Positions 33,343 to 43,542 of a stretch of 64,000 nucleotides of DNA are shown in pieces. The notes below the pieces were generated by a model, which saw only the letters and a program-made list of their open reading frames with translations, was not told where the DNA came from and made no database searches. Position 1 is the stretch's first letter; every line of letters begins with the position of its first letter. The stretch is from JAKEFM01 sp035695825 (GTDB lineage: Bacteria; Planctomycetota; UBA1135; JAKEFM01). A program made the position numbers and the translations under genes. Where the stretch lies: positions 124,001-188,000 of the forward strand of contig DASRRH010000009.1 of NCBI GenBank assembly GCA_035695825.1, given 5' to 3'.

Positions 33343-34482
33343 TCAGCGTTCCTGGAGCGTGGTCAGGGTCATCGTCTGGTTGTGCAGGTCGCACGCCCCG
33401 CTCGCGAAGGGGGAGATCTCCCCGTAGGAATAGAACCCGACGACGCGGGCCCCCGTCGGGAGGACCTCGCCGACCGCCTCGAGCTCCTCCTCCGTGCGCT
33501 CGCCGAGGACGAGGCGGCGGCCGACGCAGCTGATCGCGACGGCGAGGGTGGAGCGCCCGTCGGCGCACCGGCGCCGCGTCATCGAGGCCGCCCCCTCCGC
33601 GCCGTCGACGAGCCGGTCGAAGTTCGCGCGCATGAGCTGGGCGAGCGCGCCCTCCGGGACGTCCCCGGCGAAGGTGAGGGACCGCGCGCGCTCGTCGACG
33701 GCGAGGATCGTGCGGACGAGGCTCTTCTCCTCTCGCGCGTGCGCGCGGAGCGCGAGGGGGAAGAGGAGCGCCGTCGCGGGGAGGCCGGCGGCGCGCTCCC
33801 CGAGGTAGGTCTTGTAGAGGTCGAGGGCGGGCTTCCCGTCGAGCTCGAAAAGGACGTTCCCCTTCGACCGGCTGACGACCCGCTCGGGCCCGAAGCGGTC
33901 CCATCCCCCCTTCGAGCCGTGCCCGACCTCGATCCGGTCCCCGTAGAACCCGGCGCCGCAGACGAACCCGTCGCGCGGATTGCCCTCCTCGAGGACCCAG
34001 GTCCGCCGGAAGCGGTCCCCGTCGCCGGCGAGGCCCCCGGTCACGACGACCGATTCCTTCAGGACGGAATTCACGCCGCGGACGAGCTCGCTCCCGTTCA
34101 CCCGCAGTCCGTCGGAGAGGAGGAAGACGGCGCGGAGGTCGGGGCGCTCGAGCTCCCGGGCGATCCGGGCCCCCGCGTCGAAGGAATCGCCCGCGGAGGT
34201 CACCTCGGCGCCGGCGACGGCGAGAGGAGTCCCTTCGAACCGCACCACGGCGAGGGAGATCCCCCCGTCGCCGACCTTGGCTCCGCAGATCTCCCCCGAC
34301 GTCGAGCACCCGACCAAGCGGGAGCGGGGGAGGGCCCGCCGCAGCTCCCGGATCGGTTCGGGGGCGTCGGCGAGCTCGGAGGCTCCGAAGAGGAGGACGA
34401 GGGTCTCGGCTCCGTCCAGGGAGGAGGGAAGAGGCGCAGACCATCCCGTGCGGGTCGACCAGGCGAGGGTTTCGAGCTTCAT
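33343..34482 (-). CDS. FIST domain sensory protein
   Basis: A 379-residue soluble protein covering both FIST_N and FIST_C domains. Signature segments are LVLLFGASELAD, SRLVGCSTSGEI near the start, GGLAGDGDRF mid-protein and GFYSYGEISP near the C-terminus. FIST proteins are thought to bind small ligands such as amino acids and usually sit beside histidine kinases or chemoreceptors. Here a hybrid kinase follows 3 bp downstream, so the FIST protein is the likely input partner. The ATG at 34482 has an AGAGGAAG ribosome-binding site. Confidence 0.9.
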   Translation of the reverse strand: MKLETLAWSTRTGWSAPLPSSLDGAETLVLLFGASELADAPEPIRELRRALPRSRLVGCSTSGEICGAKVGDGGISLAVVRFEGTPLAVAGAEVTSAGDSFDAGARIARELERPDLRAVFLLSDGLRVNGSELVRGVNSVLKESVVVTGGLAGDGDRFRRTWVLEEGNPRDGFVCGAGFYGDRIEVGHGSKGGWDRFGPERVVSRSKGNVLFELDGKPALDLYKTYLGERAAGLPATALLFPLALRAHAREEKSLVRTILAVDERARSLTFAGDVPEGALAQLMRANFDRLVDGAEGAASMTRRRCADGRSTLAVAISCVGRRLVLGERTEEELEAVGEVLPTGARVVGFYSYGEISPFASGACDLHNQTMTLTTLQER

Positions 34483-34743
34483 GTCGCTTCCTCTCTGTGG
34501 GGCGCGCTCCCGTCGGGGCTCCCAGAGGGCGGCCCCCCGACCCGACTCGGAGACCCGGTCGAATCGGGGATCGACCCTTCGCGCGCCTCGCCTTGAGCCT
34601 CCCCCCCTTCGCCGGTGCGGTCGCAGGCGGAGGGGTCCGGAGGAGTGCGCGAAGCGCGGCGGGGGTCAAGGCAACCTCCCCCGCCGGCCGAGACCGATCC
34701 TCGCGCTCTGGTAGATTCCGCGCCTCTTTTCCCGGCCGCAACC

Positions 34744-35346
34744 TTGGCCCGCGAAGATCTCCGACAGCTGATCCACGCCGCGATGTGCGGGTGGGCGCTC
34801 CTCTTCCCCTGGATCGGGAAGCCGGGGGCGATCGCCCTCGCGGGCGCCGCGGTGCTCTTCAACGCCTTCGTGTTCCCCCGCCTGCCGATCGGGGCGAGCG
34901 TGGTCCGGACTGGGGAGGGACGCTGGACCGGAGTCCAGTGGTACCCCCTCTCCGTCCTCGGGCTCGTCCTCGCGCTCCCCCTCTCCCTCGCGGCCGGCGC
35001 CTGGGGCGTCCTCGCCGCGGGGGACGCCGCGAGCAACCTCGTCGGTCGGAGGCTCGGCCGGTCGAATCCACTCCCCTGGAACCGCTCGAAGTCCCTCGCT
35101 GGAGCGGCCGGCTTCGTCCTCGCCGCGCTCCCCGTGGCGTGGGCGCTGATGGCCTGGTGCCACGCACGGACCCCTCCGGGGGGATCCGGGGGTCCCCTCT
35201 TCCGCCTTGCGGCCGCCGGCGCGGTCGCCGGGGCCCTCGTCGAGACGCTTCCGGTCAAGGTCGACGACAACCTGACCGTCGCGGCGGCGGCGGGGGGGGC
35301 AATGTTCGCGGCGGCCCAGGTCTGGGCGGACCTCTTCCCCGGGTGA
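34744..35346 (+). CDS. VTE5/SEC59/DGK1-like prenol or diacylglycerol kinase
   Basis: A 200-residue membrane protein with about six transmembrane segments. The block WGVLAAGDAASNLVGRRLG followed by NRSKSLAGAAG, and the late VETLPVKVDDNLTV, are the hallmark of the CTP-dependent lipid kinase family containing plant phytol kinase VTE5, dolichol kinase SEC59 and yeast DGK1. It would phosphorylate a membrane lipid alcohol. The next gene is of the VTE6 family, so a prenyl alcohol is the best guess. The start is uncertain: the TTG at 34744 gives the usual N-terminus, and the frame is open to a GTG at 34615. A TAGATT hexamer lies at 34712-34717. Confidence 0.75.
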   Translation: MAREDLRQLIHAAMCGWALLFPWIGKPGAIALAGAAVLFNAFVFPRLPIGASVVRTGEGRWTGVQWYPLSVLGLVLALPLSLAAGAWGVLAAGDAASNLVGRRLGRSNPLPWNRSKSLAGAAGFVLAALPVAWALMAWCHARTPPGGSGGPLFRLAAAGAVAGALVETLPVKVDDNLTVAAAAGGAMFAAAQVWADLFPG

Positions 35347-36064
35347 CCGCCAACCCCCTCCTCGGCCTCGTCGTGAACGCCGGGTTCGCCGCGGCGGCGT
35401 TCGCGATGCGGACGGTCTCGGCGACGGGCGTCGCGGCGGGGATCGCCCTCGGGACGCTCATCTGGTGGGCGCTCGACTGGCGCGGCTGGGCCGTCCTCGC
35501 CGCGTTCTTCGCGCTCGGCTCGGCCCTCTCGCGCGTCGGCTGGTCGGCGAAGGCCGCCGCCGGGCTCGCGGAGGCGAACGAGGGCCGGCGCGGCGCGCGC
35601 CGCGCGCTCGCGAAGGTCGCCTTCCCCGCGCTCGTCGCGACCGCCCACGCCCTCGACCCGCGCTCCTTCCTCCCCGTCGTCTTCCTGAGCGCGTTCGGGA
35701 CGGCGCTCGCCGACACGGCGGGGAGCGAGATCGGCCAGGTCTACGGGAGGCGCCCGGTGCTCCTCCCGACCTTCCGTCCGGCGCGCGTCGGGGAGGAAGG
35801 GGCGGTGTCGGTGGAAGGGACCCTCGCCGGCGTCGCGGCTTCGCTCCTCCTCGGCGCCCTCGGGTGGGCCGTCGGGCTCGCGCCGGGGATCGGCGCGCAC
35901 GCCCTCTGGATCGTCGCCGCGGCGGCCTTCGTCGGGACGACGGTCGAGTCGATCGCCGGCGCCGCGCTCGAGAGGCGAGGGGTGGTCGGCAAGGACTTCA
36001 CGAACGCGCTGAACACCCTGGTCGGCGGCGCGGCGGGGGGGGCGCTCGCCGCGGCGGTGCTGCG

Positions 36065-36068
<4 letters not shown>
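35343..36068 (+). CDS. DUF92 family membrane protein (VTE6, phytyl-phosphate kinase-like)
   Basis: A 241-residue membrane protein with about six hydrophobic segments. Family features are GTALADTAGSEIGQVYG, the VGEEGAVSVEGTLAG segment and GKDFTNALNTLVGG near the end, matching DUF92. The characterised member, plant VTE6, phosphorylates phytyl phosphate to phytyl diphosphate. Archaea and several bacteria carry uncharacterised members. The GTG at 35343 overlaps the upstream stop (GTGA). With the VTE5-like gene before it and a UbiA prenyltransferase after it, a two-step activation of a prenyl alcohol is the most direct reading. Confidence 0.8.
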
Positions 36069-37068
<1,000 letters not shown>

Positions 37069-37069
<1 letters not shown>

Positions 37070-38055
37070 TGCGCGTCCTCGTCACGGGGGGGAGCGGCTA
37101 CTTCGGGAAGAGCCTCGTCCGCGCCCTCCTCGGGGCGGGGATGCGGCCGCGCCTCTTCGTCCGCGACCCGGGCCGCCTCGGCGGGCTCGACCTCGGGAAG
37201 GTCGAGGTCGCGGTCGGAGACCTCCTCTACCGCTCCTCGCTCCGCCGCGCGCTCGAGGGGTGCGAGGCGGTCTTCCACGCGGCGGCCCTGGTGAAACGGT
37301 GGGTCCCGGACCGGAGGGCTTTCGACCGCGTGAACGTCGAGGGGACGGAGGCGCTGATCCGCGAGGCGGGCGCGAGGCGGATCGTCTACACCTCCTCCTT
37401 CTTTGCGCTCGGTTGCTCGGACGACGGGCCGGGAGGGGTGATCGACGAGGACCATCGCCGGGACCCCGAGCACTGGCACACCGACTACGAACGGACGAAG
37501 GCGCTCGCCGACGTTCGCGTTCGGGCGCTCGCGTCGGAGGGCGCGCCCGTCGTCACGCTCTACCCTGCCGTCCTCTACGGCCCCGGCGACATGACCGAGG
37601 GGAACATCGTCGGCCGCCTCGTCCTCGATTTCGCGGCGGGGAGGCTCCCCGGCATCCCTTGCCGCGGCGACCGGAAGTGGGGCTACGCCTTCGTCGAGGA
37701 CGTGGCGGGCGGCCACCTCCTCGCGTTCGAGAAGGGGAAGCCGGGGGACCGCTTCATCCTCGGCGGGGAGAACTGCACGGCCGACCGGTTCTTCGAGGTC
37801 CTCGCGGGCGTCCTCGGTCGGAGGCCGCCTCGGCTCCACCTTCCCTACGGCCTCGTCTGGTCCGCGGCCCTGTTCCAGGAGGTCCTCGCGCGGCTCTTCG
37901 CCCGCGACCCGAGGCTCACGCGCGCCGAGGCGGCGACCTACCGCCACCACTGGGCCTACGACGACTCGCGCGCGAGGAAGGAGCTCGGCTACCGCGGCCG
38001 GCCGCTCGAGGAGGGGCTCCGCGCGACGGTGGAGGCGTTGCTCCCGAAGCGGTGA
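37069..38055 (+). CDS. Extended SDR, NAD-dependent epimerase/dehydratase
   Basis: A 328-residue extended short-chain dehydrogenase. The cofactor loop is TGGSGYFG (6-13) and the catalytic residues are S110 with Y140-xxx-K144 (DYERTKA). The sequence resembles the 3-beta-hydroxysteroid dehydrogenase/dihydroflavonol reductase/HpnA side of the family, whose members act on lipids, isoprenoids or attached sugars. That would fit a role in modifying the prenylated product of this operon, but the substrate is inferred. The GTG at 37069 shares its first base with the UbiA stop codon (TAGTG). Confidence 0.88.
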
Positions 38056-38768
38056 GGCGGCTCGCCCTCTCCCCGTTCGCTCCGGCCTTCGCGGTCGCCG
38101 CGGGCCTCCTCGGCGCGTGGCTCGGCCTGGCCCTCCGGAACCCCTACCTGCTCCCGCTCCTCCAGGCCGGGCTTGCGTACCCCCTCTTCTTCGGCGGGGT
38201 CCGGGCGGGGCGTCCCGGCCGCACGGTCGCGCTGATGCTCCTCTGGGCGGTCGCGACCTCCCTTCCCGTGATCCTCGCCGCGCGCTCCGACGCGGCGGTG
38301 CTCGAGCCCGCGATCCTGCGCGGGAAGGAGTACCGCGACGAGATGTTCGCGTGGATCCGGACCGGGGCGGGGAGGGAGTCGAGCCCCGCGCAGTTCCTGC
38401 CGCAGCACGCCCTCCACTTCGTCGTCTTCGCGGCTCTCGCGTTCCTCACCGCCGGGGCGGCCGCGCTCGCGATGGGGGCGGCGCTCCTCGACTACATGAA
38501 CTTCTACGTCGGCGCGCTCCTCGCCGCCGCGGCGCACCCCGGGGCGGTCGCGCCCTACGCGTGGCCGGTCTACGCGGTCGTCCGCGTCGTCGGCTACGTC
38601 GTCTGCGCGGCGGCGCTCGCGAGCCTCCGGCTCTCGAAGCAGGAGCCAGACGCGAAGCGCGCGTCGCTCTGCCTCCTCGCGATCGGCTTCGGACTCGTCG
38701 TCGCCGACGCGTTGCTGAAGGCGCTCCTCGCGCCGTGGTGGCGCGAGCGTCTCGCAGCCGGGCTCTAG
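38052..38768 (+). CDS. Unidentified polytopic membrane protein, last gene of prenyl operon
   Basis: A 238-residue membrane protein with about six hydrophobic segments and a hydrophilic loop around residues 80-115 (ILRGKEYRDEMFAWIRTGAGRE). I do not recognise a family. An aromatic and Tyr-rich segment (LLDYMNFYVGALL) follows. The GTG at 38052 overlaps the SDR stop (GTGA), so it belongs to the same operon as the two lipid kinases and the prenyltransferase. It could be a membrane enzyme, a carrier or a subunit. Confidence 0.7.
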   Translation: MRRLALSPFAPAFAVAAGLLGAWLGLALRNPYLLPLLQAGLAYPLFFGGVRAGRPGRTVALMLLWAVATSLPVILAARSDAAVLEPAILRGKEYRDEMFAWIRTGAGRESSPAQFLPQHALHFVVFAALAFLTAGAAALAMGAALLDYMNFYVGALLAAAAHPGAVAPYAWPVYAVVRVVGYVVCAAALASLRLSKQEPDAKRASLCLLAIGFGLVVADALLKALLAPWWRERLAAGL

Positions 38769-38773
38769 CTGGC

Positions 38774-40975
38774 TCACTGCGTCGCGGGCATCGCGACGCG
38801 GATCGAGTCCGTGCCGCGCACGATCCCTCCGACGGCGAGGGAGACCGTGACGGGGCCCTGCGGGTTGACGTCGCCCGCCAGGACCGCGGCCCGGATCGCG
38901 TCGACGAGGGCGCGGCGGTTGAACTTGATCACGTGGTTTCCCTGGGTCGACGTCGCCGGCACCCCCGGGCTCGAGGCGACCCGGAGCTCGCAGGCCCCGG
39001 CGGGGAGGGACCCCGCCACGTGGACCGTGACAACGGCCGACGCGGGGGTGTTCGGCCGGAGCTGGAGGACGTCGGGCGTGAGGCGGAAAGAGACCTGCCC
39101 CCCGCCTCCCACGCTCACCGTCGCCGGATCGGAGGCCGAGTTCCCCGCCAGGTCGGTCGCGACCGCCACGATCGTGACCGAGCCGGAGGAGCCCGAGAAG
39201 TCGAACGGGACCGAGAGGGGCGAGAAGCCCGAGGAGGCGACCTCGACCCCGTCGACCCGCACCGAGAGCGAGGCGAGCCCGGCGTCGGGCGACTCGGCCG
39301 AGAGCATCATCGAGCCGGACACGCTTGCGCCGTCGGCGGGGGAGAGGAGCGCCACGGCCGGCGGCGTCATGTCCCGGTCGACGGTGATCGTTGCCGAGGC
39401 CGAGTTCCCCGAGGCGTCCGTGGCCGTGACGACGATCGCGTTGTTCCCCTCGTCGAGGAGGGGGAGGACGCCGGTCGCGCTCCCGCCGCCCGGGGGGAGC
39501 GAAGCCGCGAGGCCGCCCGGGGCGGAGGCGACGCTCGTCGCGCTGGCGTCCGCGACGAGGACGGAGACCGAGACGCTCGAGGCGTTCGCGAGCGCGCCGT
39601 CGACGGGCGAGAGGACCGTCAGGACGGGCGGTTGCGTGTCGGGGGCGCCGTCGATCTTGAAGACGCGGACTTCCCCCGTGCCGGTGAAGGCGTCGGGATT
39701 CCCGCCGGGGACCCCGATCGCCGCATCGGCGCGCCCGTCGCCGTCGAGGTCCCCCGCGCCGGCGACGGAGAAGCCGGCCGTGTTCCCGAAACCGCTCCCC
39801 GTGAAGGCGAGGAGGGGCGAGCCGGAGGAGCCGGAGAAGACCGTCGCCACTCCCGCGTTCGAGTTGGGGCCCGCGTCGACGAAGGGGGCGCCGGCCAAGA
39901 GCTCGCTTTGCCCGTCCCCGTCCATGTCGCCGGCGAGAGCGACGGACTGGCCGAGGGCGCCGTTGCCGTCGGTCCCGGCGAAGGAGAAGAGGACCCCTCC
40001 CGTCGCGCCGGAGAACGCGCTCGCCGCGCCGGCGTCGAAGACGCTCCCCACGTCCGCGAAGGGAGCCCCTATGAGGAGGTCGGGGACCCCGTCCCCGTCG
40101 ACGTCTCCTCCCCCCGCGACCGAGGTCCCGAACGCGTCGCCGGGCGCGGTGCCGGCGATCGAGAGGAGGGCCGCGCCGCTCGCTCCCGAGAAGGCGCGGG
40201 CGTAGCCGGGTCCCGCGACGCCGAAGGGGTCCTGCGCCGCCCCGACGAGGAGGTCGGGGACGCCGTCGCCGTCGAGGTCCCCCGCGCCGGAGACCGAGGC
40301 CCCGAACTGGTCGGAGGCGGCGTTGCCGGCGAGGACGAGGAGGGGGACGCCGCTCGCGCCCGAGAAGACGCGCGCCTCTCCCGCGTCGGCGAGCCCCGCC
40401 GGGTCGGCGAGCTGCGCCCCGGTCGCGAAGTCGGGGACGCCGTCCGCGTCCATATCGCCAACTCCGGCGACGGAGAAACCGAGGACGTCCATGTCGGCGG
40501 CGCCGTCGACGACGAAGAGGCTCGCCCCGCTCGCGCCGGAGTAGACGCGCGCCTGACCCGCGAAGGAAAGTCCTCCGGGGCTCGCGAAGGGGTTCCCGAC
40601 GAGGAGGTCGGAGGCGCCGTCTCCGTCGAGGTCGCCGAGCCCCGCGACCGAGTTGCCGAAGAGCTCGCCGGGGCCCGTCCCGTCGATCTGGAGGAGGATT
40701 GCCCCGCTCGCGCCCGAGAGGAGGGTGACGCGGCCCGCGTCGGGAAGGCCCGCGGGGTCGGCGAAGGGGGCCGCGACGAGGAGGTCTCCGACGCCGTCCC
40801 CGTCGACGTCCCCCGCAGCGGCGACCGCCAGGCCGAAGGAGTCCCCCGGCGCGAGGCCGGTCGCGTGGAGGATCTCCGTCTGCGCGGAGAGGGAGAGGGG
40901 GAGACCGAGGAGGGCTGCGAGGAGGAGGGAGGCTCGCCGTCCCCTCCTTCCCTTCATCGACTGAGGGTCCGGCAT
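38774..40975 (-). CDS. Secreted FG-GAP repeat protein with Ig-like C-terminal domains
   Basis: A 733-residue exported protein. The ATG at 40975 follows GGAGAGG; a second ATG at 40957 would give a tidier signal peptide (MKGRRGRRASLLLAALLGL). Residues 35-425 hold about seven FG-GAP propeller repeats with GDLDGDGxxDLLVGxP loops and VFSGASG strands. Residues 430-630 form two Ig/bacterial-type adhesin domains (VLSPVDGALANASSVSVSV, ALLSPADGASVSGSM). The C-terminal 110 residues form another beta domain unlike the tails of the other FG-GAP proteins here. A surface or matrix role is likely. Confidence 0.82.
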   Translation of the reverse strand: MPDPQSMKGRRGRRASLLLAALLGLPLSLSAQTEILHATGLAPGDSFGLAVAAAGDVDGDGVGDLLVAAPFADPAGLPDAGRVTLLSGASGAILLQIDGTGPGELFGNSVAGLGDLDGDGASDLLVGNPFASPGGLSFAGQARVYSGASGASLFVVDGAADMDVLGFSVAGVGDMDADGVPDFATGAQLADPAGLADAGEARVFSGASGVPLLVLAGNAASDQFGASVSGAGDLDGDGVPDLLVGAAQDPFGVAGPGYARAFSGASGAALLSIAGTAPGDAFGTSVAGGGDVDGDGVPDLLIGAPFADVGSVFDAGAASAFSGATGGVLFSFAGTDGNGALGQSVALAGDMDGDGQSELLAGAPFVDAGPNSNAGVATVFSGSSGSPLLAFTGSGFGNTAGFSVAGAGDLDGDGRADAAIGVPGGNPDAFTGTGEVRVFKIDGAPDTQPPVLTVLSPVDGALANASSVSVSVLVADASATSVASAPGGLAASLPPGGGSATGVLPLLDEGNNAIVVTATDASGNSASATITVDRDMTPPAVALLSPADGASVSGSMMLSAESPDAGLASLSVRVDGVEVASSGFSPLSVPFDFSGSSGSVTIVAVATDLAGNSASDPATVSVGGGGQVSFRLTPDVLQLRPNTPASAVVTVHVAGSLPAGACELRVASSPGVPATSTQGNHVIKFNRRALVDAIRAAVLAGDVNPQGPVTVSLAVGGIVRGTDSIRVAMPATQ

Positions 40976-41103
40976 GGTCCTCTCCGCAGAGGAACCTCCA
41001 GGGCCCCGCGCACCGGGACGATGTATCGGCCGCCGGCGACCGCTCCTTGAGAGGAGAGGCGCCGGCTTGCCCGGGGAGCCGCGCGCTCCGGAGAATCCCC
41101 GTC

Positions 41104-43542
41104 ATGTCGGAACCGACCGCGACCGAGGCGCCCCCCGAGGCCGCCGCCCCGCCCGAACAGCCCTCCGCCGGCGTCCTCGTCCAGCCCGTCGTCAAGGTCG
41201 AGGAGGAGTACCCCGAGACCCTCTTCGTCTTCCCGCTCCGTCGCGCGGTCGGCTTCCCCGACCTGCTGATGCCGGTCGTCGCCGAGGCGGGCAAGCCCCT
41301 CGAGATCCTCGAGAAGGCCCGCGCGCAGTCGGAGTTCCTCTGCCTCGTCCTGCGCCGCGACCCGGAGGGGGACGGGACGGGGCCCGCGGACCTCCACAAG
41401 GTCGGGGTGCTCGTCCGCCTCCTCAAGGTCGTTCGACTCCCCGACGGCAACGCCTCGGCGGTCTGCCAGGGCCTGAAGCGCGTGGTCCTCGAGCGGATGC
41501 TCCGGGTCGAGCCCTACCCAATCGCCCGCTGCCGGATCCTCGAAGAGACGAACCCGGGGGGGGAGGAGGTCGAGGCGCTCGTCCGCAACGTCCGCAAGCT
41601 CCTGCGCTCGATCGTCGAGAAGACCCCCTCCTTCGGCGAGGAGTTCTCGATGGCGGCGCTCAACATCGACGCCGCGGGGCGCCTCGCCGACTTCGCCGCC
41701 GCCTACTTCATCCGCGACGCGGAGAAGAAGCAGAAGGTGCTCGAGACGACCGACGTCCGCGAGCGGCTGCGCTTCGTCGACGAGGCGCTGACGGTCGAGG
41801 AGGCCTACCTGGAGCTCGGGGAGCGGATCCAGAAGGAGATCCGCGAGAAGGTCGAGAAGGCGCAGAAGGAGTACTTCCTGCGCGAGCAGCTGAAGATCAT
41901 CCGCCGCGAGCTCGGCGAGGAGAAGGACCGGGCGACCCGCGAGCGCGAGGAGTTCGCCGCGCGGATCGCCCGGAGCGGGATGCCCCCGGAGGTCGAGCGG
42001 CGGGCGAAAGAGGAGCTCGACCGGCTCGGCACGGTGCCGACGGAGTCGGCCGAGTACCCGGTCGTCCGCAACGCCCTCGAGCTGATGGTCTCCCTCCCCT
42101 GGTCGACCGTGACGGAGGACCGCGCCGACCTGTCGGAGGCGGCGCGGGTCCTCGACGCGGACCACTACGGGCTGGAGGAGGTGAAGGAGCGGATCCTCGA
42201 GTTCCTCGGCGTCCGCAAGATCCGGGAGGGACACCGCGGACCGATCCTCTGCTTCGTCGGGCCCCCGGGCGTCGGGAAGACCTCGCTCGGCCAGTCGATC
42301 GCGCGCGCGACGGGGCGCAAGTTCACGCGCCTCTCCGTCGGCGGGATGCGGGACGAGGCGGAGATCAAGGGCCACCGCCGCACCTACGTCGGCGCGATGC
42401 CCGGCCGGATCCTCCAGGGGATCCGCAACTCCGGGGCGGCGAACCCCGTCTTCATGCTCGACGAGCTCGACAAGATCGGGAAGGACTTCCGAGGGGACCC
42501 GGCCGCCGCCCTCCTCGAGGTCCTCGACCCCGAGCAGAACCGCGCCTTCCTCGACGAGTACCTCGACGTCCCCTTCGATCTCTCGCGGGTGATGTTCGTC
42601 GGGACGGCGAACGTCCTCGAGGGGATTCCGTGGGCGCTGCGCGACCGCATGGAGGTGATCGAGATCCCGGGGTACGTCGTCGAGGAGAAGGTCGAGATCG
42701 CGCTCCGCCACCTCCTCCCGAAGGAGATCGAGAACCACGGCCTCGCGCCGGGGGAGCTCCACTTCTCCCGGGCGATCCTGCGGCGGATCGTCGAAGGGTG
42801 GACGCGCGAGGCGGGGGTGCGCGCGCTCGAGCAGTCGATCGCGAAGATCTGCCGCCGGCGCGCCGTCGTCCACGCGAAAGGGGGCCGCCCCCGGCCGCTC
42901 GCCGTCGACGAGAAGCACCTCCGCGAGTTCCTAGGCCCCCCGCGCTACGAGGGGGAGGACCGCCGCGCTTCCCGCCCCGGGATCGCGCCGGGCCTCGCCT
43001 GGACCGGGTACGGCGGCGACATCCTCTACGTCGAGGCGGCGCGGTGGCCGGGGAAGGGGGGCTTCTCCCTCACCGGGCGCCTCGGCGAGGTGATGGAGGA
43101 GTCCGCCCGGCTCGCCGCGAACTACGTCCGCTCCCACGCGGGGAAGTTCGGCGTCGAACCGGCGGAGTTCGAGAAGTTCGACGTCCACGTCCACTTCCCC
43201 TCCGGGGCCGTGCCGAAGGACGGCCCCTCGGCCGGGGTGGCGATCGCGACGGCGCTCCTTTCGCTGCTCCGCAACGAGGCGGTTGCCCCTGGGCTCGCGA
43301 TGACCGGGGAGCTGACGCTCCTCGGCGAGGTCCTCCCGGTCGGGGGGATCCGCGAGAAGGTGCTGGTCGCCCGCCGGTTCGGCCTGAAGACCGTGATCCT
43401 GCCGGAAAGCAACCGGCCGGACGTCGAGGAGCTCGAGAAGCGGCGGCCCGAGCTCGTGCGCGGGCTCCACTTCGTCTTCGTCGGACGCTACGAGGATCTC
43501 TTTCCCGTCGCCTTCCCTCGCGCCCGCTCGAGCAAGCGCTGA
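41104..43542 (+). CDS. lon: ATP-dependent Lon protease
   Basis: An 812-residue LonA-type protease that unfolds and degrades damaged or regulatory cytosolic proteins. In order: the N-terminal substrate domain (55-250), a coiled linker, the AAA+ module with Walker A GPPGVGKTS (386-394), Walker B MLDELDKIG, and the protease domain. Its catalytic dyad is S709 (KDGPSAG) and K752 (REKVLVA), 43 residues apart as in E. coli Lon. The ATG at 41104 follows GGAG. The first 40 residues are an Ala/Pro/Glu-rich extension. Its 3' end overlaps the converging glycosyltransferase gene by 55 bp. Confidence 0.97.
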   Translation: MSEPTATEAPPEAAAPPEQPSAGVLVQPVVKVEEEYPETLFVFPLRRAVGFPDLLMPVVAEAGKPLEILEKARAQSEFLCLVLRRDPEGDGTGPADLHKVGVLVRLLKVVRLPDGNASAVCQGLKRVVLERMLRVEPYPIARCRILEETNPGGEEVEALVRNVRKLLRSIVEKTPSFGEEFSMAALNIDAAGRLADFAAAYFIRDAEKKQKVLETTDVRERLRFVDEALTVEEAYLELGERIQKEIREKVEKAQKEYFLREQLKIIRRELGEEKDRATREREEFAARIARSGMPPEVERRAKEELDRLGTVPTESAEYPVVRNALELMVSLPWSTVTEDRADLSEAARVLDADHYGLEEVKERILEFLGVRKIREGHRGPILCFVGPPGVGKTSLGQSIARATGRKFTRLSVGGMRDEAEIKGHRRTYVGAMPGRILQGIRNSGAANPVFMLDELDKIGKDFRGDPAAALLEVLDPEQNRAFLDEYLDVPFDLSRVMFVGTANVLEGIPWALRDRMEVIEIPGYVVEEKVEIALRHLLPKEIENHGLAPGELHFSRAILRRIVEGWTREAGVRALEQSIAKICRRRAVVHAKGGRPRPLAVDEKHLREFLGPPRYEGEDRRASRPGIAPGLAWTGYGGDILYVEAARWPGKGGFSLTGRLGEVMEESARLAANYVRSHAGKFGVEPAEFEKFDVHVHFPSGAVPKDGPSAGVAIATALLSLLRNEAVAPGLAMTGELTLLGEVLPVGGIREKVLVARRFGLKTVILPESNRPDVEELEKRRPELVRGLHFVFVGRYEDLFPVAFPRARSSKR

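Noticed and set aside
29374..34596. 1740-codon plus-strand open frame
   Set aside because: Antisense to the hybrid kinase and FIST genes; its translation is charged low-complexity sequence without motifs.
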